A stretch of DNA of 64,000 nt, taken from positions 62,001-126,000 of the forward strand of contig CAWFOR010000026.1 in NCBI GenBank assembly GCA_963817485.1, given 5' to 3'. Origin of the DNA: Hyphomicrobium_A sp963817485. GTDB lineage: Bacteria; Pseudomonadota; Alphaproteobacteria; Rhizobiales; Hyphomicrobiaceae. Below, piece by piece: positions 8,212-16,484 of the stretch. Numbering within the stretch: the stretch's first letter is position 1; every line of letters begins with the position of its first letter. The notes beneath the pieces were generated by a model. The model searched no databases. It was not told the origin of the DNA and worked only from the letters and a program-made list of their open reading frames with translations. The position numbers and the translations under genes are program-made.

Positions 8212-8517
8212 ATGCATCGTCTCGTAGCCGCAGCCGCGGTGCTCGCCGCTTTGCCTGCCATTGCGCCCAGCGCTCACGCTGCAAGCGTTCCAGCCGTGAG
8301 CCGTCCGGCCGGCGCAGTCATTGCCGTGCAAGAGCGGCAGCAGCGGTCGCAAAGGGATTGCACGCCCTACAACGGGCCGTTCGGCTTCTACGGCAACGTC
8401 TGGTGCCAGCCGCCGAATGAGCAGTCCTACATGCGCAACCTCGGATCGAGGTGGCCTATGGAGACGCCGCCGTCGCTCAGAAACCCAAAGCCGGCGACGA
8501 ACAATTCCGACTGGTAG
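8212..8517 (+). CDS. Small secreted protein, second tandem paralogue
   Basis: 101 residues. Signal peptide MHRLVAAAAVLAALPAIAPSAHA with an AHA-type cleavage site, a variable linker (SRPAGAVIAVQERQQRSQ), then the family core RDCTPYNGPFGFYGNVWCQ, PPNEQSYMRNLGSRWPM and a C-terminal ending in SDW. GGAGGA at 8202-8207 is a good ribosome binding site for ATG 8212; an in-frame extension to 8014 would lack the signal peptide start and is rejected. It is closest to the third paralogue. Two Cys in the core suggest an oxidised extracytoplasmic protein. Function unknown. Confidence 0.82.
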   Translation: MHRLVAAAAVLAALPAIAPSAHAASVPAVSRPAGAVIAVQERQQRSQRDCTPYNGPFGFYGNVWCQPPNEQSYMRNLGSRWPMETPPSLRNPKPATNNSDW

Positions 8518-8638
8518 AGGCGCACTCCGGTCCTCGGCGCGGATTGCCACCGAGCTCTCTCGGCTCGGGTCCGTGTAAGCGCGCGCATCGCGAGGCGGCG
8601 TAAAGGCTTTCCTAAAGCCGTGCCTATCCATTTGCCTC

Positions 8639-8692
8639 CAATTCGAAACGAACACGCGCAAAAGGCGATCGCTTGCGCGACCGGAATCGCAA
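8639..8692 (+). repeat. Upstream repeat copy 2 of the small secreted protein family
   Basis: Second copy of the block described at 8081: CAATTCGAAACGAACACGCG from 8639 and GACCGGAATCGCAA at 8679-8692, again 40 bases apart and about 80 bases before the ATG of the third paralogue. The distance between the copies (558 bases) matches the distance between the two start codons (561 bases), which defines the duplicated unit. Confidence 0.75.
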
Positions 8693-8772
8693 TGCCGCAC
8701 CGGTAACCTTAAGGCGACCGGCGGAAATGGCCGGCGCATTGCAGATCAACGGCGTCGAACACGAGGAAGCCC

Positions 8773-9084
8773 ATGCGTTCTTTGCTTGCCTGCGCTCTCA
8801 TCCTTGGAGCGAGCTTGCCCGTCGCAGCCCCGGCGGCGAGCGCGGCAGATTTTCCCCATGTCGCTAACCGCGCCGCCGGCGTGGTCGTGACGGTCCAGAG
8901 CCGGCAGTATGCTCGCCCTCAGCGCGATTGCACGCCCACGGCCGGGCCCTTCGGCTTTTACGGTAACATCTGGTGCCAGCCCGCCAACGAAGCCTCCTAC
9001 ATGCGCAACATCGGCGCCGGCTGGCCCATGCAGACCCCGCCCAGCCTGAAAGCCAAGCGCCCTCAGCGCGGCACCGACTGGTAG
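8773..9084 (+). CDS. Small secreted protein, third tandem paralogue
   Basis: 103 residues with signal peptide MRSLLACALILGASLPVAAP and an ASA-type cleavage site, linker FPHVANRAAGVVVTVQSRQ, then RDCTPTAGPFGFYGNIWCQ, PANEASYMRNIGAGWPM and the terminal TDW. GAGGAAG precedes the ATG by about six bases. It aligns along its whole length with the second paralogue (same VVxVQxRQ linker, same C-terminal QTPPSL), with the Tyr-Asn after CTP changed to Thr-Ala. A terminator hairpin follows, closing the three-gene cluster. Function unknown. Confidence 0.82.
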   Translation: MRSLLACALILGASLPVAAPAASAADFPHVANRAAGVVVTVQSRQYARPQRDCTPTAGPFGFYGNIWCQPANEASYMRNIGAGWPMQTPPSLKAKRPQRGTDW

Positions 9085-9110
9085 GTTCTCTTCGATGCGC
9101 GAACGTCGTG

Positions 9111-9144
9111 ACGCCCCGGCATCGCCCGGGGCGTTGGCGTTTTT
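9111..9144 (+). terminator. Rho-independent terminator after the small secreted protein cluster
   Basis: ACGCCCCGG (9111-9119) pairs perfectly with CCGGGGCGT (9126-9134) around a six-base loop, followed by GGCG and five T (9140-9144). It lies between the convergent ends of the third small secreted protein gene (9084) and the glyoxalase-family gene (9151). Confidence 0.75.
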
Positions 9145-9150
9145 GGGCGC

Positions 9151-9546
9151 TCAGTGGAAGCGGCCGCCCTTCTGCAGGACCTCGATCTTGTAGCCGTCGG
9201 GGTCCTCGATGAAGAAGAATTTCCCGAACGGCTTGCCGTCGTGCGTCATCTGCTTGATGTCCTTCGGCGCGAGCCCCGCAGCGGTCATGCGCGCACGCTC
9301 GGATTCGAGATCGTCGGTGACGAAGGCCAGGTGCCCGTAGCCGTCGCCGAGCTTGTAGGGCTCGGCGCGGTCCTTGTTGACGGTGAGCTCGACCTCGAAG
9401 TCGTTTTGCGGACCGCGCATGTAGATGAGCGTGAAATCGGGGAAGTCGACGCGGTCGGCCACCTTCAGCCCGAAGGCCTTGCTGTAGAAATCGACGGAGC
9501 GCGCCTCGTCCGCGACGCGCACCATCATGTGGATCGGTTTCGCCAT
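9151..9546 (-). CDS. gloA: Glyoxalase I-family protein (lactoylglutathione lyase-like)
   Basis: 131-residue VOC-fold protein. The four metal-ligand positions of glyoxalase I are recognisable: His in KPIHMMVRV, Glu in DFEVELT, His in GYGHLAFV and Glu in GYKIEVL. Other family pieces are SVDFYSKAFGL and FIEDPDGYKIE. The predicted role is conversion of the methylglyoxal-glutathione hemithioacetal to S-lactoylglutathione. Other VOC enzymes (for example dioxygenases, fosfomycin-type proteins) share the fold, so the exact substrate is inferred. It is transcribed with leuD upstream (gap 39 bases), possibly as the last gene of that unit. Confidence 0.85.
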   Translation of the reverse strand: MAKPIHMMVRVADEARSVDFYSKAFGLKVADRVDFPDFTLIYMRGPQNDFEVELTVNKDRAEPYKLGDGYGHLAFVTDDLESERARMTAAGLAPKDIKQMTHDGKPFGKFFFIEDPDGYKIEVLQKGGRFH

Positions 9547-9585
9547 CTTTTTCCTCCCGTTGCGCAGGTTCGCATGGGCGCGGCT

Positions 9586-10191
9586 CTAGAGCCAGGGCCG
9601 CGCGACCTGCGTCTTTTCCTCGAAGGCGTCGATCGCCTTCTGCTTCTCGAGCGTCAGCCCGATGTTATCGAGCCCGTTCAAGAGGCAGTGCTTGCGGAAG
9701 GGATCGATGTCGAACTTGATCACGCCGCCGTCGGGGCCGCGGATCTCCTGACTCTCGAGATCGACCGTCACCGTCGCGTTCGATCCGCGGCTCGCGTCGT
9801 CCATGAGCTTGTCGACGTCGGCCTGCGGCAGCTTGATCGGCAGGATGCCGTTCTGGAAGCAGTTGTTGTAGAAGATGTCGGCGAAGTCCGTCGCGATGAT
9901 GCAGCGGATGCCGAAATCCAGAAGCGCCCACGGCGCGTGCTCGCGCGACGATCCGCAGCCGAAATTCTCGCCGGTGACAAGGATCGTCGCGCGGCGGTAG
10001 GCGGGCTGATTCAGCACGAAGCCAGGGATCTCCTTGCCGGCCTCGTCGAAGCGCATCTCGAAGAACAGGCTCTTGCCGAGCCCAGTGCGCTTGATCGTCT
10101 TCAGAAATTGCTTCGGGATGATCATGTCGGTGTCGACGTTGCGCATGGGGAGCGGCGCGGCGACCCCGGTCAGCTTGGTGAATTTCTCCAT
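9586..10191 (-). CDS. leuD: 3-isopropylmalate dehydratase small subunit
   Basis: Small (swivel-domain) subunit of isopropylmalate isomerase, partner of LeuC in leucine synthesis. 201 residues, the normal length. Characteristic pieces are RNVDTDMIIPKQFLK near the N-terminus, TGENFGCGSSREHAPWAL and the C-terminal LTLEKQKAIDAFE. leuC lies on the same strand but 2.4 kb upstream, separated by four genes, so the leuCD pair is split. The gene next upstream ends 18 bases before the leuD start, suggesting a shared transcript. Confidence 0.96.
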   Translation of the reverse strand: MEKFTKLTGVAAPLPMRNVDTDMIIPKQFLKTIKRTGLGKSLFFEMRFDEAGKEIPGFVLNQPAYRRATILVTGENFGCGSSREHAPWALLDFGIRCIIATDFADIFYNNCFQNGILPIKLPQADVDKLMDDASRGSNATVTVDLESQEIRGPDGGVIKFDIDPFRKHCLLNGLDNIGLTLEKQKAIDAFEEKTQVARPWL

Positions 10192-10209
10192 CGTCTCCTC
10201 GTTGGCGCT

Positions 10210-10641
10210 TCAGGTCCGCAGGCCATCGGCGAGCGCCCGGAAATAACCCTCCGCCGAAGCCAGGCGGTCGATGTGGATCGGCTTGCGGCCGCAAACCACG
10301 CATTGGCGCAGCTCGCCCGGCCGCAACTGTTCGAGCCGCCTTTTAACGCCTGCGAGCTTGCGTCCGTCAAGGTGATGCTCGAGCACGCCGACGAGGGTCT
10401 CTATATAGCCGCTAATGCGGCCGAGCTCCCGGATCGCGGCTGTCGCGGCCGGCTTGTCCTGTGGCCCCGCTTCGAGACACTGCAGTGCGTCGCCGGCGCG
10501 GGCGAGAGTCGCGGCGATCTCATCGGCATAGGCCGCAACGCGCAAGCGCCGCTTGCGGTCGAGCGCGGTGAGCGCGCCGAGCCAGCCGTGCACGGTCTCG
10601 GCGAGACGGAGGAGCTGGAGGGCGTAGTCGGTGAGCGGCAA
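10210..10641 (-). CDS. Hypothetical helical protein with a C-terminal CxxC
   Basis: About 143 residues, not recognised. It is predicted mostly alpha-helical (LQLLRLAETVHGWLGALTAL, RRLRVAAYADEIAATLARA, ISGYIETLVGVLEHHL) and ends with a small CVVCGRKP motif that could bind metal. The start is TTG at 10641 and has no clear ribosome binding site, so the N-terminus is uncertain. It lies directly upstream of leuD with an 18-base gap. It could be a lineage-specific protein; an overlapping open frame on the other strand is judged a shadow because this frame keeps the leuD direction and regular codon bias. Confidence 0.55.
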   Translation of the reverse strand: MPLTDYALQLLRLAETVHGWLGALTALDRKRRLRVAAYADEIAATLARAGDALQCLEAGPQDKPAATAAIRELGRISGYIETLVGVLEHHLDGRKLAGVKRRLEQLRPGELRQCVVCGRKPIHIDRLASAEGYFRALADGLRT

Positions 10642-10731
10642 GGCAGCCGGCCTCGCGGGGGCGGAGCGCTGAGCCCACGAGGATAGGCGCGGCGCTGGAG
10701 GCGGGGATAACCGGAGCGCTGGCTGTGCCGG

Positions 10732-11256
10732 CTAGCGGATGCGGTCTTCCATGAAGCACTGGCGCATGTACTCGCAGCGGTGCGAGCCGGAGAAATGCAT
10801 GCTGTCGCCTTTCGCCGGCGAGATGAACTGGCAGATCTCCTCGACGCCGCCGGGGGACAGCCATCCCTGCCGGCGCCCGCGCTGCACGGCAAAGCAGTCG
10901 GCAGTCTCCTCGTCCGGCCCGCGGAACTGGTGCCCGCACTCGTGCGAGTAGATCCACAGCTTTACCGGCGTCGTCACCTTGGACAGCAGCCGCATGTTCA
11001 TGATGAGGAAGCCGGGATAGGCGGCGCCGTAGTCGTCGAGCTTGTTGTCGATGATCGTCGGCCGCATGCCGCAGAAGAGCTTGATGCCGTCGAGCACGAA
11101 CTCGCCGGAGGGCACGAGCGTCGCCTCGCCGCCCGTGTGCTGGATGTATTCCTCAGGCGTTGGAGACGTATTCTCCTGCGTGGCCGCGGACACCGACAAT
11201 GCCAGCAAAACGACGAGCCCTGCAGCCAGGCGGGATGAACCGCGGCGAATCCGCAT
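10732..11256 (-). CDS. Secreted zincin-like protein with HExxH motif
   Basis: 174 residues. Signal peptide RRGSSRLAAGLVVLLALSVSA, then a mature domain with FCGMRPTIIDNKLDDYGAAYPGF and the motif YSHECGHQF, which is HExxH; a following GPDEETADCFAV provides acidic candidates for the third zinc ligand. Five or more Cys in the mature part suggest disulfides. The features are those of a secreted metallopeptidase-like protein, but no named family is recognised and activity is inferred only from the motif. It is on the leuC-leuD strand; the next upstream gene also encodes an HExxH protein. Confidence 0.78.
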   Translation of the reverse strand: MRIRRGSSRLAAGLVVLLALSVSAATQENTSPTPEEYIQHTGGEATLVPSGEFVLDGIKLFCGMRPTIIDNKLDDYGAAYPGFLIMNMRLLSKVTTPVKLWIYSHECGHQFRGPDEETADCFAVQRGRRQGWLSPGGVEEICQFISPAKGDSMHFSGSHRCEYMRQCFMEDRIR

Positions 11257-11378
11257 GATCGAACTCTTGAGAGTGCCCCGAACTGTGTTGCGTCAACATG
11301 GCGTGCTTTCAAGCGCCGCACAAGCATGCCGCCCGCGGTTGCCTTAACTTGTTGTGGTGTGTCGAAAGGACGCCCGCT

Positions 11379-11792
11379 TCACGTGCCCGCTGCCGCTTCG
11401 ATGCGTTCCATGTCGTCGTCGGAAAAGCCGAAGTGATGGCCGATCTCGTGCACCAAGATGTGGGCGACGAGACGGCCAAGCGTTTCCTCGCCCTCGGCCC
11501 ATTCCTCCAGGATCGCGCGCCGGTAGAGGAACACCATGTCCGGCTGGAGTGGCAGATCCATCACACTCTTATGATCGAGGCTGACGCCGTGATAGAGGCC
11601 CATGAGGTCGAACGGGCTCTCGATGCCGAGCGAATCGAGCACCTCGTCGGTGGCGAAGTCCTCCACGCGAATCAGCAGGTCGGTGGCCTTGGCACGGAAC
11701 TCCTCGGGAAGACGCTTCCAGGCATCCGCCGCGAGCACCTCGAAGTCGGCGAGCGTCGGCGCGGTCGCGCTTTCCCATTGAGCCGGCTTCAT
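11379..11792 (-). CDS. Metallopeptidase family (zincin-like, DUF1025) protein
   Basis: 137 residues. The start ATG 11792 (MKPAQWES) overlaps the upstream methyltransferase stop as ATGA. The C-terminal HEIGHHFGFSDDDMERIE is the signature of the minimal-gluzincin-like DUF1025/PF06262 family, with HExxH as zinc site and the trailing acidic stretch as a probable further ligand. The protein has no signal peptide and so should be cytoplasmic. Family members are uncharacterised; the tight coupling with a methyltransferase is a context clue only. Confidence 0.9.
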   Translation of the reverse strand: MKPAQWESATAPTLADFEVLAADAWKRLPEEFRAKATDLLIRVEDFATDEVLDSLGIESPFDLMGLYHGVSLDHKSVMDLPLQPDMVFLYRRAILEEWAEGEETLGRLVAHILVHEIGHHFGFSDDDMERIEAAAGT

Positions 11793-12592
11793 CGAGGTCC
11801 GGCCGGCTTCTTGGCCACGACGATCGCCTCCTGCAACGTAAACGTGAGGCCGCCGTCGGTCGTGCGCGGGCGCAGGAACGTCGCGAGCCGCGGCTCGGCG
11901 AGCATGCCCTCGAGCCGGACCACGGTGGCCGCGTCGCATCGCATGCGCTGCGTCCACGGCTCAAACGCGACGTCCTGATCCATGCGCTCGGAGCGGATGT
12001 CGGCAAAGCCTCTGCGCGTGAGCAACGCCGACCACTCGGCGAGGCTGAGACAGCGGCCGTGGCTTGGGTCGCGCAGCTTCTCGTAGTCGTTGTAGTCGGC
12101 TGCGGTCCGGTCGGCCTCCTCGCGCGAGGCGCCGGGAAGGATGTCGGTGTCAGGGCTGATGTTGTCGACGAGCGCGAAGACGCCACCCGGCTTCAGCACG
12201 CGCCAGGATTGGGACACGAAGCCGGCGGGATCGGGAAAGTGATGCGCCGCAAGCCGGCACGTCACCAGATCGAAGCTCTCGTCGGGGAAAGGAAGCGCTG
12301 CCGCTTCGGCGTGCATGGTCTCGACGTTGCCGAGCCCGCGTTGCGCCGCGAGTTTGCCCGCTTCGGCCAACATCTCGGCGGTGATGTCGCTGGCGACGAC
12401 GTGCTCCACGTGCGGGGCAAGCGCGAGCGCCGTGTGGCCCGCACCGGTCGCCACATCGAGCACGCGCCAATGGCGCTGCGGGGCGACAAGCGCAACGAGG
12501 CGCGCGAGGCTTTCGCCCTTCGCGTGCACGGTCGAGGCGGCATAGTCGGCGGCCGCCGCGCCGAATTTCTGCTGGACGAGTGAGCCTGCCAT
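11789..12592 (-). CDS. Class I SAM-dependent methyltransferase
   Basis: 267 residues with the Rossmann methyltransferase core: motif I VLDVATGAGHTALALA, motif II ending in ASDIT, ALPFPDESFDLVTCRLAAHHF (motif IV region) and LKPGGVFALVDN. This resembles UbiE/Coq5-like and other small-molecule methyltransferases with an N-terminal QQKFGAAAADYAAS segment. The substrate is unknown. Its stop overlaps the start of the metallopeptidase-family gene (ATGA), so both are co-translated, and leuC ends 19 bases upstream of... the gene's own start at 12592, making one - strand unit with leuC. Confidence 0.9.
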   Translation of the reverse strand: MAGSLVQQKFGAAAADYAASTVHAKGESLARLVALVAPQRHWRVLDVATGAGHTALALAPHVEHVVASDITAEMLAEAGKLAAQRGLGNVETMHAEAAALPFPDESFDLVTCRLAAHHFPDPAGFVSQSWRVLKPGGVFALVDNISPDTDILPGASREEADRTAADYNDYEKLRDPSHGRCLSLAEWSALLTRRGFADIRSERMDQDVAFEPWTQRMRCDAATVVRLEGMLAEPRLATFLRPRTTDGGLTFTLQEAIVVAKKPAGPR

Positions 12593-12610
12593 GGATGACC
12601 CGCGGGACGC

Positions 12611-14015
12611 CTAGCCCCAGCTCCGGATGTCGACGAAATGGCCTTCGATGGCGGCAGCCGCCGCCATGATCGGCGACAACAGATGCGTGCGCCCGAGCCG
12701 CCCCTGGCGGCCCTCGAAGTTGCGGTTCGAAGTCGAGGCGCAGCGCTGCTGCGGCTTCAACTGGTCGGGGTTCATGCCGAGGCACATGGAGCAGCCGGGC
12801 TCGCGCCATTCAAAGCCCGCATCCTTGAAGATCTTGTCGAGCCCTTCCGCCTCCGCCTGCGCTTTGACGAGGCCGGAGCCGGGCACGATCATCGCGTAGG
12901 CGAGCCGGCTGGAGATCTTCTTGCCCTCGACGAGCTTGGCCACCGCGCGCAAGTCCTCGATGCGGCCGTTGGTGCACGAGCCGATCCAGACGACGTCGAG
13001 CGGGATGTCCGTCATCTTGGTGCCGGGCTTCAGACCCATGTACTCGAGCGCGCGCTGCATGGAGGCGCGCTTGTTCTCGTTCTCGACCTTCGCCGGATCC
13101 GGCACCACGCCGGTGATGGCGGTGACGTCCTCCGGGCTCGTGCCCCAGGTGACGATCGGCGGCAGCTTGGCGGCGTCGAGCCTAACCTCGGTGTCGAAGT
13201 GCGCGCCTTCGTCGGTATGCAGCGTCTCCCAGTGACGCATGGCGATGTCCCAAGCCGCACCCTTGGGCGCCTTGGGGCGGCCCTTGATGAAGGCGTAGGT
13301 CGTCTCGTCCGGCGCGATCATGCCGGCGCGCGCGCCGCCCTCGATCGACATGTTGCAGACGGTCATGCGGCCTTCCATCGACAGCGAGCGGATCGCCTCG
13401 CCCGCGTACTCGATGACGTGGCCGGTGCCGCCGGCAGTGCCGATCTCGCCGATGATGGCGAGGATGATGTCCTTGGCGGTGACGCCGGCCGGCAGCTTGC
13501 CGTCGACGACAACGCGCATGTTCTTGGCCTTGTTCTGGATCAGCGTCTGGGTCGCGAGCACGTGCTCGACCTCGGACGTGCCGATGCCGTGCGCAAGCGC
13601 GCCGAAGGCGCCGTGCGTCGAGGTATGGCTGTCGCCGCAGACTATCGTGGTGCCCGGCAAGCGTGAACCCCTGCTCGGGGCCGACCACGTGCACGATACC
13701 CTGACGCATATCGAGCTCGTTGAAATACTCGACGCCGAACTCCTTGGCGTTGTTGGCGAGCGTTTCGACCTGCACGCGGCTCTGCTCGTCGTCGATGCCG
13801 TGGCTGCGGTCGGACGTCGGCACATTGTGGTCGACGACGGCGAGCGTCTTCTCGGGCGCGCGCACCTTGCGGTTCGACATGCGCAGGCCCTCGAAGGCCT
13901 GCGGGCTCGTCACCTCGTGGATGAGGTGGCGGTCGATATAGAGGAGGCACGTGCCGTCCGGCTGCCGCTCGACGACATGGTCCTCGAAGATCTTGTCGTA
14001 CAACGTCTCAGGCAT
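12611..14015 (-). pseudogene. leuC: 3-isopropylmalate dehydratase large subunit, leuC, interrupted by one extra base
   Basis: Large [4Fe-4S] subunit of isopropylmalate isomerase. The N-terminal part (MPETLYDKIFEDHVV to GPEQGFTL) and the rest (PGTTIVCGDSHTSTHGAFGA to the end at 12611) are in different frames. The join is at the doubled A at 13659-13660 (+ strand): removing one base restores GFTLPGTTIVCGDS. Total length 1405 bases is 3n+1 and repairs to 467 residues, the normal LeuC length. The iron-sulfur Cys (SCTNGR, CSMCLGMN) and all other conserved parts are intact. Sequencing error is more likely than decay. Confidence 0.93.
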
Positions 14016-14190
14016 TCCGCGCCTTCTCTATTGGCTCGCGCAGCTAAGGACCGTCCGGCATCGGCCGAACGCCCGCGCCGATGGACATAGGCGTAATTCG
14101 AGGAATCCCTAGCCCGCTGCTAAGAGAAACCGTGGGCTTAGATAGCGTCTCGACCGCCAGGCCGCAATTGCCGCCAAAGCCCCGGGTTTC

Positions 14191-15081
14191 TCAATCTTTC
14201 CACTGCCGCGCCTTGGCGACGAGGAAGTCGCGCAGAACCTGCACCTTCTTGGAGGATTTGAGCTCCTCCGGATAGACGAACAGGATCGGCAGCGTCGGCG
14301 GGTCGATCTCGGTCAGCACCGGCACCAGGTCGGCCTCGTTGTCGGTCATGTAGTCGGGGATCATGCCGATGCCGATGCCGGAGCGGATGGCGTAGCGCAG
14401 CGCGACCACGCTGTTGGCCCGGAACGCCGGCTCGCGCGGCCCCTTGCCGTCGCGCCCCACCGTCTCGATCCACGTGATGGCGGACAGGTGCTGCGCCGGC
14501 TGGCCCGCATAGGAGACGATGCTGTGCTGGTCGAGCTCCTCCAGCGTCTTGGGCGCGCCGAAGCGGCGGACGTATTGCGTCGAAGCGTAGGCGCGCACCC
14601 GGCTCGTGAAGAGCGCGCGCCGGATCAGGTCGGTCTGTCCCGGCTCGCGCGTCCAGATCGCCACGTCGGCTGCGCGCATGCCGATGTCCATCTGGTCGTC
14701 GTTGAGCAAGAGCTCGACCCGGATCTCCGGGTAGAGCTCGTGGAACTCGCGCAACCGCTGCGTGAGCCACACCGTGCCGAAGCCGACGGGAGCCGTGATG
14801 CGCAGCTCCCCCGTGGGCTTGGAGGTCGTGTCGGAGAGCAGCGTCTCGGCCGTGTGCAGCTTGCTGATGACGTCGGAGGTCGCCCGGTGCAGGAGCTCGC
14901 CCTGCTCGGTGAGCACGAGGCCGCGGGCGTGGCGGTGGAACAGCACGACCTTCAAGTCGCGTTCCAAGGCCGAGACCTGTCGGCTCACCGCCGACTGGCT
15001 CATGTGCAGCGCATCACCGGCGTGCGTGAAGCTGCCCGCCTCCGCCGCCGCATGAAAGATTCTCAGCTTGTCCCAGTCCAT
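14191..15081 (-). CDS. LysR-family transcriptional regulator
   Basis: 296 residues. The N-terminal winged HTH is clear: RIFHAAAEAGSFTHAGDALHMSQSAVS contains the helix-turn-helix, followed by the linker helix ALERDLKVVLFHRHARG. The C-terminal substrate-binding domain follows (ITAPVGFGTVWLT, LLLNDDQMDIGMRAADVAIW). The effector is not predictable. The gene starts 245 bases from the end of trxB; it could control a neighbour such as leuC (as LeuO-like regulators do) but nothing in the sequence proves this. Its upstream region contains TTGTGCAGTGCAA (about 15194-15206), a possible autoregulatory dyad. Confidence 0.93.
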   Translation of the reverse strand: MDWDKLRIFHAAAEAGSFTHAGDALHMSQSAVSRQVSALERDLKVVLFHRHARGLVLTEQGELLHRATSDVISKLHTAETLLSDTTSKPTGELRITAPVGFGTVWLTQRLREFHELYPEIRVELLLNDDQMDIGMRAADVAIWTREPGQTDLIRRALFTSRVRAYASTQYVRRFGAPKTLEELDQHSIVSYAGQPAQHLSAITWIETVGRDGKGPREPAFRANSVVALRYAIRSGIGIGMIPDYMTDNEADLVPVLTEIDPPTLPILFVYPEELKSSKKVQVLRDFLVAKARQWKD

Positions 15082-15326
15082 GGATCAGGCCCTTTGGACG
15101 TCGCGAAGTCGCCGGCTCGGTGGTACGGGCGCAAGCAACGGCGCTCGGACAAGTTGCATCCGCAAATGAGCGCTACTGCTGAGACGGCCACTTATTGTGC
15201 AGTGCAACTTAAACCAGCCTGAAGCGCATGGATAGGGCGCGGCAGATGCATACCTGCCGCACGGCTATAAGCCGCGGGCACCTTCTCAAGTTTCAGGGTG
15301 TCCCTGCGTCGAAGCGCGCGTGCGGG

Positions 15327-16299
15327 TTATTCCGCCGCCTCGGCGTCGTGCTCGATCTCCAGCGTCGCGAAGTAGCGCTCGGCTTCGAGCGCGGCCATGC
15401 AACCCATGGCCGCTGCGGTCACGGCCTGACGGTAGACCTCGTCCTTCACGTCGCCGGCTGCGTAGACGCCAGGGATGGCGGTCGCGGTGGAGTCGGGCTT
15501 GCTCTTGAGGTAGCCCGAGTGCGTCAGCTCGAGCTGGCCCTTGAACAGCTCGGTCGCCGGCGCGTGCCCGATGGCGATGAAGACGCCGTCGGCCGGGATC
15601 TCGCTCGTCTTGCCGGTCTTGGTGTTCTTCAAGCGCACGCCCGTCACCGACTTGGGATCCTCATGTCCGAGAATCTCGTCGACGGCGCTGTCCCAGATCA
15701 CGTTGATCTTCGTATTCTTGAGCAGCCGCTGCTGCAGGATCTTCTCGGCGCGGAAGTGGTCGCGGCGGTGCACGACGGTGACGCGCCGGGCGAAGTTGGT
15801 GAGGAAGATCGCCTCCTCGACGGCGGTGTTGCCGCCGCCCACGACGACCACGTCCTTGCCCTTGTAGAAAAAGCCATCGCAGGTGGCGCATGCGGACACG
15901 CCGTGGCCCTTGAACTTCTCTTCCGACGGGATGCCGAGCCAGCGCGCCTGCGCACCCGTGCAGATGATGAGCACGTCGCAGGTGTAGACCGTGCCGCTCT
16001 CGCCCTCGAGCCGGAACGGGCGCTTCTGCAGATCGACCTTGGAAGATCTGGTCGAGCACGACCTCGGTGCCGACGTGCTCGGCCTGCGCCTGCATCTGCT
16101 CCATGAGCCAGGGGCCCTGGATCACGTCGGCGAACCCGGGGTAGTTCTCGACATCTGTAGTTATGGTTAGCTGGCCGCCGGGCTGTGAGCCCTGGATCAG
16201 GAGCGGATTGAGCATGGCGCGCGCGGCGTAGATGGCGGCCGTGTAGCCGGCCGGTCCGGAGCCGAGGATGAGCACCTTGGCGTGCCTGGTTTCGGTCAT
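15327..16299 (-). pseudogene. trxB: Thioredoxin reductase, trxB, interrupted by one extra base
   Basis: NADPH-dependent FAD flavoprotein that reduces thioredoxin. The N-terminal half has LILGSGPAGYTAAIYAARA (FAD), GGQLTITTDVENYPGF, and the second half has the redox-active CATCDG, the NADPH motif VVGGGNTAVEE and TAAGDV-like VYAAGDV. The two halves are in different frames; an extra G at 16041-16042 (+ strand) breaks DQIFKVDLQKRPF, and deleting it restores one frame. Length 973 bases is 3n+1, repairing to 323 residues, the expected size. trxB is usually important, so a consensus error is likely. Confidence 0.93.
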
Positions 16300-16334
16300 C
16301 GCGATGCTTCTCCTGCCCCCGAACGCCGCGGATT

Positions 16335-16372
16335 TTAAGCCCTGCGGCGCTTAAGATTGGGCGCCACTTAAG
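16335..16372. promoter_or_regulatory. Three TTAAG direct repeats upstream of trxB
   Basis: TTAAG occurs at 16335, 16351 and 16368, that is at 16-17 base intervals, and the last two are preceded by similar GC-rich words (GGCGC TTAAG, GCCAC TTAAG). They lie 36-73 bases upstream of the trxB start, where a redox or oxidative-stress regulator could bind. The regulator is unknown. Confidence 0.3.
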
Positions 16373-16484
16373 GCTGTGCAAGTCCCATGGTCAATGCGCG
16401 GAATTAGGCTTTGCGTGGAAGAAATCGGCCGCGCCCGATCTCCCCAAATCATTGGGCCTTTTTCGCTGGGTACGGTAGCTTGTT

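Noticed and set aside
9154..10686. A 510-residue open frame on the + strand across the gloA-leuD-hypothetical region
   Set aside because: It runs antisense to leuD and the glyoxalase gene, both of which have clear family motifs; GC-rich DNA gives such long shadow frames.
12400..12425. CCACGTG and similar E-box-like words as regulatory sites
   Set aside because: They lie inside coding sequence and are expected often in GC-rich DNA.
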